From an uncultured Bacilli bacterium (GTDB lineage Bacteria; Bacillota_I; Bacilli_A; RF39; UBA660), in assembly GCA_944372195.1 (NCBI GenBank), contig CALVYK010000001.1, forward strand, positions 111,644 to 150,635: a stretch of DNA of 38,992 bases, in the 5' to 3' direction. Numbering within the stretch: the first letter of the stretch is position 1; the number at the start of each line of letters is the position of its first letter. A model generated the notes under the pieces. It ran no database searches. It was not told where the DNA came from and saw only the letters and a list, made by a program, of their open reading frames with translations. The position numbers and the translations under genes were made by a program. Positions 30,564 through 37,277 of the stretch are shown piece after piece.

Positions 30564-31616
30564 ATGAAGAAGTACGTAAATATTTATATTTTTGTCATTG
30601 TTATTATGGCAGTAGTGATAATTGTTGGTTGTGTATCTTATAATATAGGTATTAGTCCAGTTACTAAAGAAAGTAATGAAGTAGAATTTGAAATTACTGA
30701 AAATAGTACTTATTTATCTATAGCTAGTCAATTAAAGGAAAATAATTTAATTCGTTCCCAAACATTTTATAAAATATTTATTAAAATTTTCAAACCAGAA
30801 AATTTAGAAAAAGGTACTTACATTTTGAATACTAATATGGGAGTAAAAAATATAGTTGAAACATTGGAAAATGGCAGTGAAGCCAAAACTACATCCTTTA
30901 TTATACCTGAAGGAAAACATATTACTGATGTAGCAGATTATATAAGTGAAGTTACTGATTACAAAAGTTCTGATATATTAACTTATTGGCAAAGTAAGGA
31001 TTTAATTAATAATGTTATTGAAAAGTATTGGTTTATAACTGATGAAATAAAAAATACTAATATAAGATATAGTTTAGAAGGATATTTCTTTCCAGCAACT
31101 TATGAAATATATCAAGATAGTAGTATTGAGGAAATCACATATAAAATGTTAGATAAAATGGATGAGGTATTATCACAATATAAAGAAGAAATAGAAAATA
31201 GTAAATATACAGCTCATGAAATATTAACTTTAGCTTCAATAGTTGAACATGAAGCAATATTAGATGAAGATAGACCTAAAATAGCTAAAGTATTTTTAAA
31301 TAGATTAGATATTGGAATGAAATTACAAAGTTGTGCAACTTTGGGCTATGCTTTAAATGAATGGAAATTAACTTATACTAATAGTGACATGGCAGTTGAC
31401 TCATTATACAATACTTATAAATATCTTGGTTTGCCAGTAGGACCAGGCGGTTTACCAGGCGAAACAAGCATCAAAGCTGTTATATATCCTGATGATAATG
31501 ATTATTTATATTTTTTAGCTAATGTTTTTGATGCAAATGCTAATAAAACATACTATTCAAAAACATATCAAGAACATCAACAAAAATGTTTAATTTATTT
31601 GGGGTATGAATGTTAG
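30564..31616 (+). CDS. mltG: Endolytic transglycosylase MltG (YceG-like)
   Basis: MltG cuts nascent peptidoglycan strands inside the glycan and is thought to set glycan length. The 350-residue protein has an N-terminal membrane anchor (residues about 6-27) and the extracytoplasmic YceG domain. A LysM-like part (STYLSIASQLKENNLI) precedes the catalytic region, which shows LEGYFFPATYEI, LTLASIVEHEA with the catalytic Glu, KLQSCATLGYAL, and SLYNTYKYLGLPVGPGG. The position after DUF1292 and before trmR is the conserved Firmicute order. The ATG has no near ribosome binding site; see the hairpin at 30539. The end overlaps trmR by 7 bases. Confidence 0.94.
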   Translation: MKKYVNIYIFVIVIMAVVIIVGCVSYNIGISPVTKESNEVEFEITENSTYLSIASQLKENNLIRSQTFYKIFIKIFKPENLEKGTYILNTNMGVKNIVETLENGSEAKTTSFIIPEGKHITDVADYISEVTDYKSSDILTYWQSKDLINNVIEKYWFITDEIKNTNIRYSLEGYFFPATYEIYQDSSIEEITYKMLDKMDEVLSQYKEEIENSKYTAHEILTLASIVEHEAILDEDRPKIAKVFLNRLDIGMKLQSCATLGYALNEWKLTYTNSDMAVDSLYNTYKYLGLPVGPGGLPGETSIKAVIYPDDNDYLYFLANVFDANANKTYYSKTYQEHQQKCLIYLGYEC

Positions 31617-32179
31617 AAATAGAAGAATATGCTAAAAAATATAATATTCCTATTATGCAAAAAGATGGAATTGAATTTTTAATAGATTTTATTAAAAAAA
31701 ATAATATAAAAAATATATTAGAAATAGGAACAGCAATCGGTTATTCAGCTATTAAAATGGCAAGTGTTAGTGAAGATATTAATGTGGTTTCCATTGAACG
31801 TGACAAAGTTAGATATAGCGAAGCTGTTAAAAATGTCAATAAATGTAATTTAAATGACAGGATAAAATTAATTAATGATGATGCTTTTAATGTTGAATTA
31901 AATGATAAGTTCGATTTGATTTTCATTGATGCAGCGAAAGCTCAAAATATTAAATTTTTTCTTAAATTTGAAAAAAATTTAGGTAGTAATAAGTTTATAA
32001 TTACCGATAATTTAAATTTTCATGGTTTAGTTAATAGCAGCGAAAAAATGAGCAAAAATCTAAGACAACTAGTAAAAAAAATAAAAAATTATATTGAATT
32101 TTTAAAAGATAATAAAAACTATGAAACGATATTTTATAATATTGGTGATGGAATAAGTATAAGTAAAAAAAGAGGGTGA
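31610..32179 (+). CDS. trmR: O-methyltransferase TrmR (tRNA 5-hydroxyuridine methyltransferase, YrrM)
   Basis: The 189-residue class I SAM-dependent methyltransferase has motif I in ILEIGTAIGYSAIKMA (about residues 35-50), an acidic SAM-ribose contact in VSIERD, and the catalytic/metal segment DLIFIDAAKAQ. ITDNLNFHGLV is the following strand. TrmR methylates ho5U34 to mo5U34 in tRNAs. The gene order mltG-trmR matches Bacillus yrrL-yrrM, which supports the assignment. The expected trhP peptidase-like genes do not follow here; an SLT-domain gene does, 4 bases later. Confidence 0.88.
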   Translation: MLEIEEYAKKYNIPIMQKDGIEFLIDFIKKNNIKNILEIGTAIGYSAIKMASVSEDINVVSIERDKVRYSEAVKNVNKCNLNDRIKLINDDAFNVELNDKFDLIFIDAAKAQNIKFFLKFEKNLGSNKFIITDNLNFHGLVNSSEKMSKNLRQLVKKIKNYIEFLKDNKNYETIFYNIGDGISISKKRG

Positions 32180-32183
32180 TTAA

Positions 32184-33518
32184 ATGACAATAGTGTATGA
32201 AACTTGTTACGGAGGATTTAGGCAGACAATATTTGATGGTAATGAAAAGAAAAGTACTAACAATTTAAATAAAATAGAACAATTAATTTCTAGACTTCCT
32301 CGAGCTCCTAAATTAATAAAATATGTTGGAAACGATGTTAAATTTATTTATGAAGGAAATCATAAAGTAGTTTTAAAAAATTATTCTAAACATAAGGACA
32401 AATATTTGTATCAACAAGTTTTTGCCACTGTTGAAAATAAACCTGAAATTATTAGAATCAGAACGCAAAACAAAAATAGGCTGGCTAAATTAGCAGTTGG
32501 AGGAATTTTACTACTTAGCTTGACTGGGATGGCTATGAGTTTTCCTAATTCTTTTAATACAACTGATACGCCTTCAATTTCAATAGGAAATGCAGTTGGA
32601 AGAAAAGACATCGAACGACATGAAATAGTTGAAACACCAACTTTAGTGGATGATTCAAATTATGATTTGACGCCACGTTTAGAACAGTCGAAAAAAATTA
32701 TTCAAGGAGAAATTGTTAATAATTCAATTGTTCCTATTGGAACCAATTTAAATGATTATACAACAAAAAAATTGGTGACATTTATTAATTCACAAGATGG
32801 TCAATATTGCTATCACTTATGTGAAGATTTTGGTATTGATCCATATTTGTTTATAAGTTTAATAATGCAGGAATCAAGTTTAAATCATTATGATACTATT
32901 CCGAACGGAAAAAATTATAATGGTAGTGGGGTTGGAATTTGTCAATTAGAAAATCCACATGGTGAAGAGATAACTGCTTTCAATTATGCTACAAATCAAG
33001 AAGAAAAATTAGTTAATACAATGGATGCAGCTTGTGACGAAGAACAAAATATTAAAATGGGAATTATGCGATTTCAAAAAGTTTTAGAAAAGTACAATGG
33101 AAATATTTATTTCGCTCTACAATCTTACAATTATGGTAATGGGGCAGTTGATGCTATTATTTGTACTTATGCTGATGAAATAGGTTCAACATATGATGAT
33201 GTTGTTGCTAATTTCAATGATTTTGGATGGATGAAATATGTTGAAATGGTTCATGATAATCCTAAAGTGTTTAGTACATTAATAAATACTAATAAATATC
33301 CTGAATTAGAAATAACTGTCGATTATTTGAAAAATTGGGCTTACAACACATATGGCGACGATAAATATATCTCGAATGTTCTAAGTTATTATATTGGAAC
33401 ATATGGTAGATATCAGATAAAAGATAACATTATAGAGATAAACAATTTGACGGGAGATATTGTTAAAGTTTCTACCGCTTCTCTATATGAATTAAATAAT
33501 AATCATAAAATTTCATAA
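32184..33518 (+). CDS. Membrane-anchored SLT-domain lytic transglycosylase
   Basis: The 444-residue protein has an unusual order: about 95 charged residues that should be cytoplasmic, one TM helix at about 98-118 (LAVGGILLLSLTGMAM), a linker, then an extracytoplasmic SLT domain from about residue 210. The catalytic Glu is in ISLIMQESSLN (about residue 230), followed by GSGVGICQLE and later LQSYNYGNGAVD, as in goose-lysozyme/SLT-type transglycosylases. It would cleave peptidoglycan outside the membrane. The N-terminal cytoplasmic part is not recognised and might link cell-wall cleavage to an internal signal. It is the last gene of the ireB-led run, with AGAGGGTGAT as ribosome binding site, and is followed by a terminator. 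Confidence 0.87.
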   Translation: MTIVYETCYGGFRQTIFDGNEKKSTNNLNKIEQLISRLPRAPKLIKYVGNDVKFIYEGNHKVVLKNYSKHKDKYLYQQVFATVENKPEIIRIRTQNKNRLAKLAVGGILLLSLTGMAMSFPNSFNTTDTPSISIGNAVGRKDIERHEIVETPTLVDDSNYDLTPRLEQSKKIIQGEIVNNSIVPIGTNLNDYTTKKLVTFINSQDGQYCYHLCEDFGIDPYLFISLIMQESSLNHYDTIPNGKNYNGSGVGICQLENPHGEEITAFNYATNQEEKLVNTMDAACDEEQNIKMGIMRFQKVLEKYNGNIYFALQSYNYGNGAVDAIICTYADEIGSTYDDVVANFNDFGWMKYVEMVHDNPKVFSTLINTNKYPELEITVDYLKNWAYNTYGDDKYISNVLSYYIGTYGRYQIKDNIIEINNLTGDIVKVSTASLYELNNNHKIS

Positions 33519-33543
33519 AAGTTTAAAAATCTAAACTTTTTTT
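33517..33543 (+). terminator. Intrinsic terminator of the ireB-to-SLT operon
   Basis: AAAAGTTTA and TAAACTTTT pair over a 6-base loop, with further T. The T tract leads directly into the next extended -10. Confidence 0.8.
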
Positions 33544-33551
33544 GATATAAT
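33543..33551 (+). promoter_or_regulatory. Extended -10 for the TtcA-like gene, giving a possibly leaderless transcript
   Basis: TGATATAAT ends at 33551. Normal initiation 7-9 bases downstream falls at 33558-33560, which is at or just before GTG 33559 and ATG 33562. No Shine-Dalgarno is present between. Confidence 0.6.
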
Positions 33552-33561
33552 AGAAAATGTG

Positions 33562-34338
33562 ATGTTTATGGAATTAAAGGAAATTGAAAGAAGTATTATT
33601 AAAAAGTATCGTAAAAAAATATTTGGTCCTTTTATAAAAGCAATCAAAGAATTTAACTTGATAAATGAAAATGATAAAATAGCTGTTTGTATTAGTGGTG
33701 GTAAGGATTCTTTTTTGCTAGCTAAATGTATGCAGGAAATTAAAAAACATGGTAAGATCAATTTTGAATTAGAGTTTATTGTAATGAATCCAGGATATAC
33801 TTTAGACAATTTAAATAAAATAAAAGAAAATTTATCAAAATTAAATATTCCCGCTCACATATTTGATTCTTCAATATTCGAAGTTGCTGATAAAACTGAC
33901 AATCCATGCTATTTATGCGCTAAAATGCGAAGAGGTTATTTATATAGTTATGCCCAAAAATTAGGATGTAACAAAATTGCTTTAGGTCATCATTTTAATG
34001 ATGTAATTGAAACAGTACTACTTAATATGATTTTTACAGGTAATTTTAGTAGTATGGTTCCTTTTGTAAAAAGCACTAATTTTGATAACATGTATTTAAT
34101 AAGGCCACTTTATTATGTTAAAGAAGAAGATATAATTAGATGGGCTAAATCAAATGAGTTAGAATTTTTGGATTGTGCTTGTTCAGTGACCAAAAAGAAT
34201 AGTGGACAAAGATTAGTTATAAAAAAATTAGTTAAGGAATTAAACAAAATATACAGTAAAGCGGATGTTAATATTATGACAAGTACAAAAAATGTTAATT
34301 TAAATACTATTTTAGGTGTAAAAATGATTAAACATTAA
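33562..34338 (+). CDS. TtcA-like tRNA 2-thiolation enzyme
   Basis: This 258-residue PP-loop ATPase has the SGGKDS adenylation motif at residues 45-50, a C-x-x-C pair in NPCYLCAKMRR (near 116), GHHFNDVIET, and a further Cys in DCACS. Two or three Cys around the active site can hold the 4Fe-4S cluster used by TtcA/TtuA enzymes to thiolate tRNA (2-thiocytidine at position 32 in TtcA). Which tRNA position is modified here is not known. The start may be GTG 33559, ATG 33562 or ATG 33568; none has a Shine-Dalgarno, and the -10 box is only about 8-10 bases upstream. It is monocistronic; no terminator is obvious after it. Confidence 0.85.
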   Translation: MFMELKEIERSIIKKYRKKIFGPFIKAIKEFNLINENDKIAVCISGGKDSFLLAKCMQEIKKHGKINFELEFIVMNPGYTLDNLNKIKENLSKLNIPAHIFDSSIFEVADKTDNPCYLCAKMRRGYLYSYAQKLGCNKIALGHHFNDVIETVLLNMIFTGNFSSMVPFVKSTNFDNMYLIRPLYYVKEEDIIRWAKSNELEFLDCACSVTKKNSGQRLVIKKLVKELNKIYSKADVNIMTSTKNVNLNTILGVKMIKH

Positions 34339-34396
34339 ATTAACATTTTGGGAAATTATTAAATTTAATTATTTTAGTATAATTTTATTTAATTTA

Positions 34397-34405
34397 TGAT
34401 ATAAT
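34397..34405 (+). promoter_or_regulatory. Extended -10 of the structured RNA
   Basis: TGATATAAT places the transcript start at about 34411-34412, exactly where the closing stem of the RNA begins. Confidence 0.7.
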
Positions 34406-34410
34406 ATAAT

Positions 34411-34594
34411 TGTCTAGGAATAACGACATGCTCTAGTTTGAAAAACCGACTAATTAACGAACATTGGGAATCTAATTCATCAATGGTGTTGAATGCTCAA
34501 GATTCTTGAGAATCCTAATATTGATGATGTGACGCCCACCTGGTAGAGACTAGGTTTTATCGTTAGGGGCCCGTATTCTTGGACTTTTTTTTTT
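34411..34594 (+). ncRNA. ssrS: Free-standing structured RNA of about 180 nt, 6S RNA candidate
   Basis: The transcript predicted from the extended -10 begins GTCTAGGAATA, which pairs with TATTCTTGGAC at 34574-34584 (11 bp with two G-U), followed by ten T: the closing stem doubles as terminator. Inside, AACGA pairs with TCGTT and CTAGTTT with AGACTAG. Then comes a large internal bubble and an apical arm (CATCAAT with ATTGATG; CTCAAG with CTTGAG). A closing stem, a wide central bubble and a long apical arm, at 180 nt, is the layout of 6S RNA, the RNA that traps sigma-A RNA polymerase. No open frame of any quality is present. The identity is by architecture and size only. It is not a leader: tkt has its own promoter after the T tract. 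Confidence 0.65.
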
Positions 34595-34604
34595 ATATAA
34601 AGTG

Positions 34605-34613
34605 TGATATAAT
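34605..34613 (+). promoter_or_regulatory. Extended -10 of tkt
   Basis: TGATATAAT, 10 bases after the T tract of the structured RNA and 25 bases before the tkt ATG with its GAAGGTGAT. Confidence 0.65.
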
Positions 34614-34637
34614 GTAAAAGTAAGCGAAGGTGATAAT

Positions 34638-36539
34638 ATGGATAGAGAAATAGTAAATAATATTAAAACTTTAGGAATTGATATGATTAATAAAGCAGGA
34701 AGTGGTCATCCAGGTATCGTTTTAAGTGCAGCACCTATTATTTATACTTTATATGCAAAACATATGCATGTAAACGTTAATGATCCATTATGGGAAAATA
34801 GAGATAGATTTGTTTTGTCGGCTGGTCACGGTTCTGCTTTGTTATACGCAACATTATATATGGCAGGTTTTTTGTCATTAGACGATTTAAAACGATTTAG
34901 GAGAATTAATTCTAAAACACCAGGTCATCCTGAATATGGTGTTACAAATGGAGTTGATATGTCAACTGGTCCTTTAGGCCAGGGAATAGCTTCTGCTGTA
35001 GGTATGGCAATAGCCGGAAAAAAATTAAATAAAAAATATGAAATTCCGAAAAGAAGTAAATTGGGAAAGCAACAAAGTTTATTTGATTACTATGTATATG
35101 TTTTATGTGGTGATGGTGACCTAATGGAAGGAATTAGCTATGAAGCAACTTCATTAGCAGGTAGTTTAAAATTAAACAATTTAATTGTTTTGTATGATTC
35201 TAATGATATTTCCTTAGATGGAAAAATTAAAGGGGTATTTGATGATAATATAATAGATAGATTTAAAGCTTTAAATTGGAATACTATTTTAGTTAAAGAT
35301 GGTACTTTAATATCTAATATTGACAAAGCTATTGAAGAAGCTAAGAAGAGTGATAAGCCAACATTAATTCAAATTAAAACAATTTTAGGTGATGGTTCTA
35401 TTAATGAAAATACAAATAAGGTTCATGGCAGTCCGTTAGATGAAGATGATGTAACTAAATTAAAATTAAAACTAAAAATGGAACCAGAAGAATTTTATGT
35501 TGATATGGAAGCTAAAGAAAATTTTAGTAAACAAATCAGTGAAAGAAGTTTAAAAAAGTATAATTTATTCAATCAATTATGTTTGGATTTTAATTATACA
35601 AAACAAGATAATAAAATCGATTTAAGTCATTTAGTATTTGATCATAATTTAAAAGAATCACTAAGAGTTACTAATGGTAAAATAATGAAAGAAATTGAAA
35701 AAAAATTACCTAATTTTATAGGAGGTTCTGCTGATTTAGCTTCTTCTACTAAAACGATAATAAACAATAATATTAATTTTGGAGTAAGAGAACATGCAAT
35801 GGGAGCTATATTAAATGGCTTAGCTTTATCTAATTATTATGCTTTCGGTTCGACATTTTTAGTTTTTTCTGATTATCTAAAACCTAGTATGAGAATGAGT
35901 GCTTTAATGAATTTGCCTGTTACATATATTTTTACTCATGATTCTATTAATATTGGTCAAGATGGCCCAACGCATCAACCGATTGAACAATTAATCTCTT
36001 TAAGAAGTATTCCTAATATGTCTGTTTTTAGACCAGCTGATGCTAAGGAAATAGTTGGTAGTTGGGAATATATAATTAATAATAAGAAACCAAGTTGCTT
36101 AGTTTTATCAAGAAATGAAGTTGGCCTAAATAAATTAACTAATTCTTCATTAGTTATGTATGGTGGTTATATTGTAAGAAAAGAAGATCATTTGCACGCT
36201 ACTATTATAAGTACTGGTAGTGAGGTTGAGTTAAGTATTAAAATAGCTGATTATTTATATGAAACATATAAACTAGATATTAGAGTAGTAAGTATGCCTA
36301 ATCGTGAGTTATTTTTAAATCAAAGTAAAGAATATCAAGAAAGTATAGTGCCAAAAGGATATAGAACTATTGTAATAGAAGCAGGAAGTAAATATGGTTG
36401 GGAAGGTTTTGTTTATAATGATAAATACCTAATTACTATAGATAAATTTGGTTGTAGTGGCACCTCTGAAGAAGTATTAAATGAAATGGATTTTAGCTAT
36501 GATAAAATATTACAAAAAGTTATTAAATTGCTAAAATAA
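34638..36539 (+). CDS. tkt: Transketolase
   Basis: This thiamine diphosphate enzyme transfers two-carbon ketol units in the non-oxidative pentose phosphate pathway. The 633-residue protein shows SGHPGIVLSAAP at the N-terminal, SAGHGSALLY, TGPLGQGIASAVGMAIAG, and the TPP motif GDGDLMEGISYEA...LIVLYDSN (near residue 160-195). The pyrimidine domain has GVREHAMGAILNGLA and HDSINIGQDGPTHQPIEQL, and a C-terminal domain follows. All catalytic His and Glu regions are intact. It heads the tkt-sirA-like-yneF set that matches Bacillus order. Length is a little below the usual 660. Confidence 0.97.
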   Translation: MDREIVNNIKTLGIDMINKAGSGHPGIVLSAAPIIYTLYAKHMHVNVNDPLWENRDRFVLSAGHGSALLYATLYMAGFLSLDDLKRFRRINSKTPGHPEYGVTNGVDMSTGPLGQGIASAVGMAIAGKKLNKKYEIPKRSKLGKQQSLFDYYVYVLCGDGDLMEGISYEATSLAGSLKLNNLIVLYDSNDISLDGKIKGVFDDNIIDRFKALNWNTILVKDGTLISNIDKAIEEAKKSDKPTLIQIKTILGDGSINENTNKVHGSPLDEDDVTKLKLKLKMEPEEFYVDMEAKENFSKQISERSLKKYNLFNQLCLDFNYTKQDNKIDLSHLVFDHNLKESLRVTNGKIMKEIEKKLPNFIGGSADLASSTKTIINNNINFGVREHAMGAILNGLALSNYYAFGSTFLVFSDYLKPSMRMSALMNLPVTYIFTHDSINIGQDGPTHQPIEQLISLRSIPNMSVFRPADAKEIVGSWEYIINNKKPSCLVLSRNEVGLNKLTNSSLVMYGGYIVRKEDHLHATIISTGSEVELSIKIADYLYETYKLDIRVVSMPNRELFLNQSKEYQESIVPKGYRTIVIEAGSKYGWEGFVYNDKYLITIDKFGCSGTSEEVLNEMDFSYDKILQKVIKLLK

Positions 36540-36557
36540 GACAAAATTTTTAAGTTA

Positions 36558-36573
36558 AAGATTATATAATCTT
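36558..36573. repeat. 16-bp perfect palindrome over the -10 of the sirA-like gene
   Basis: AAGATTATATAATCTT is exactly self-complementary and includes TATAAT at 36565-36570. The AAGATTA/TAATCTT arms recall the outer arms of the palindrome at 4944-4985. Confidence 0.6.
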
Positions 36574-36587
36574 ATTGGTGATTACTG

Positions 36588-36968
36588 ATGAGAGAATATA
36601 ATCTTTTTATTATTAAAAAAGAATATTATGACTATTATAGAAAAAATCCTTTATTTTTATTTGATACATTAAAAAAATTATATACACTAAAAGAAGATTT
36701 TAATTATGGGATATCTTTATATAGTCAATTATGTGAAAGAATTAATCCTTTTACTTTGAGACATTTTATCAATAAAAAATATAATTTGGATAATAATAAA
36801 TCTTTTTATATTGATAAAACTTTTATTGAAATAAGGCATACGAGAATTATTGTAAGGAGTAGAAATTTAGATATAATTAATGATTTAAACGAATATAATA
36901 AATATATATTTGTATGTGATTTTATTAATAATGATTATTTTTATTTAAATAAGTTACAATATTGTTGA
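36588..36968 (+). CDS. SirA-like protein (sporulation inhibitor of replication family)
   Basis: The 126-residue protein starts REYNLFIIKKEYYDYYRKNPLFLFDTL. That resembles the beginning of SirA/YneE (aromatic YxLYLxxxExxxxYxGRxxxLFxLF). The rest is aromatic and Asn-rich with alternating strands and helices. The main support is position: in Bacillus the order tkt-sirA(yneE)-yneF is conserved, and here the same neighbours flank it. SirA binds DnaA domain I and blocks replication initiation during sporulation. Whether this organism sporulates cannot be told from the window. Sequence similarity alone is weak. The ribosome binding site is modest (TTGGTGATTACTG) and a 16-bp palindrome covers its -10. 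Confidence 0.6.
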   Translation: MREYNLFIIKKEYYDYYRKNPLFLFDTLKKLYTLKEDFNYGISLYSQLCERINPFTLRHFINKKYNLDNNKSFYIDKTFIEIRHTRIIVRSRNLDIINDLNEYNKYIFVCDFINNDYFYLNKLQYC

Positions 36969-37011
36969 AAAAACTTTAAAAAAATAGTAAAATGTTTATA
37001 GGTGATGAAAT

Positions 37012-37221
37012 ATGTTATGGAATTTATTATATTTGTTAGTTGGAGTTTTAATAGGAGGAGTAATTGGTTTTTTTATAGCACGTAATTTAATTAAAAAACA
37101 ATTAAAGAAAAATCCACCTATCAATGAACAAATGATTAAAGCAATGATGACACAGATGGGAAGAACTCCTAGTCAAAAACAAGTTAATCAAATGATGAAA
37201 CAAATGACAAAATATATGTAA
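37012..37221 (+). CDS. yneF: YneF family membrane protein (UPF0154)
   Basis: The 69-residue protein has one N-terminal TM helix ([21 protein letters not shown]), a basic turn KKQLKKNPP, and the conserved C-terminal pattern [29 protein letters not shown]. This is the diagnostic UPF0154/YneF sequence. Function is unknown. Its place after tkt and the sirA-like gene equals the Bacillus order. Ribosome binding site AGGTGATG. An intrinsic terminator follows the stop. Confidence 0.95.
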   Translation: MLWNLLYLLVGVLIGGVIGFFIARNLIKKQLKKNPPINEQMIKAMMTQMGRTPSQKQVNQMMKQMTKYM

Positions 37222-37246
37222 AAAGGTATTTTAGATACTTTTTTTT
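37221..37246 (+). terminator. Intrinsic terminator of the tkt-sirA-like-yneF run
   Basis: AAAGGTAT pairs with ATACTTTT (one G-U) over a TTTAG loop, then more T. Confidence 0.75.
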
Positions 37247-37247
37247 A

Positions 37248-37256
37248 TGATATAAT
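37248..37256 (+). promoter_or_regulatory. Extended -10 of gltX
   Basis: TGATATAAT starts within two bases of the preceding T tract. The gltX ATG lies 21 bases downstream with AAAAGGAG between. Confidence 0.65.
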
Positions 37257-37277
37257 ATTTTAAAAGGAGATTTTATT

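Noticed and set aside
34411-34594. T-box or metabolite riboswitch controlling tkt
   Set aside because: No T-box sequence is seen, the RNA ends in its own closing stem and ten T, and tkt has a separate -10 after it.
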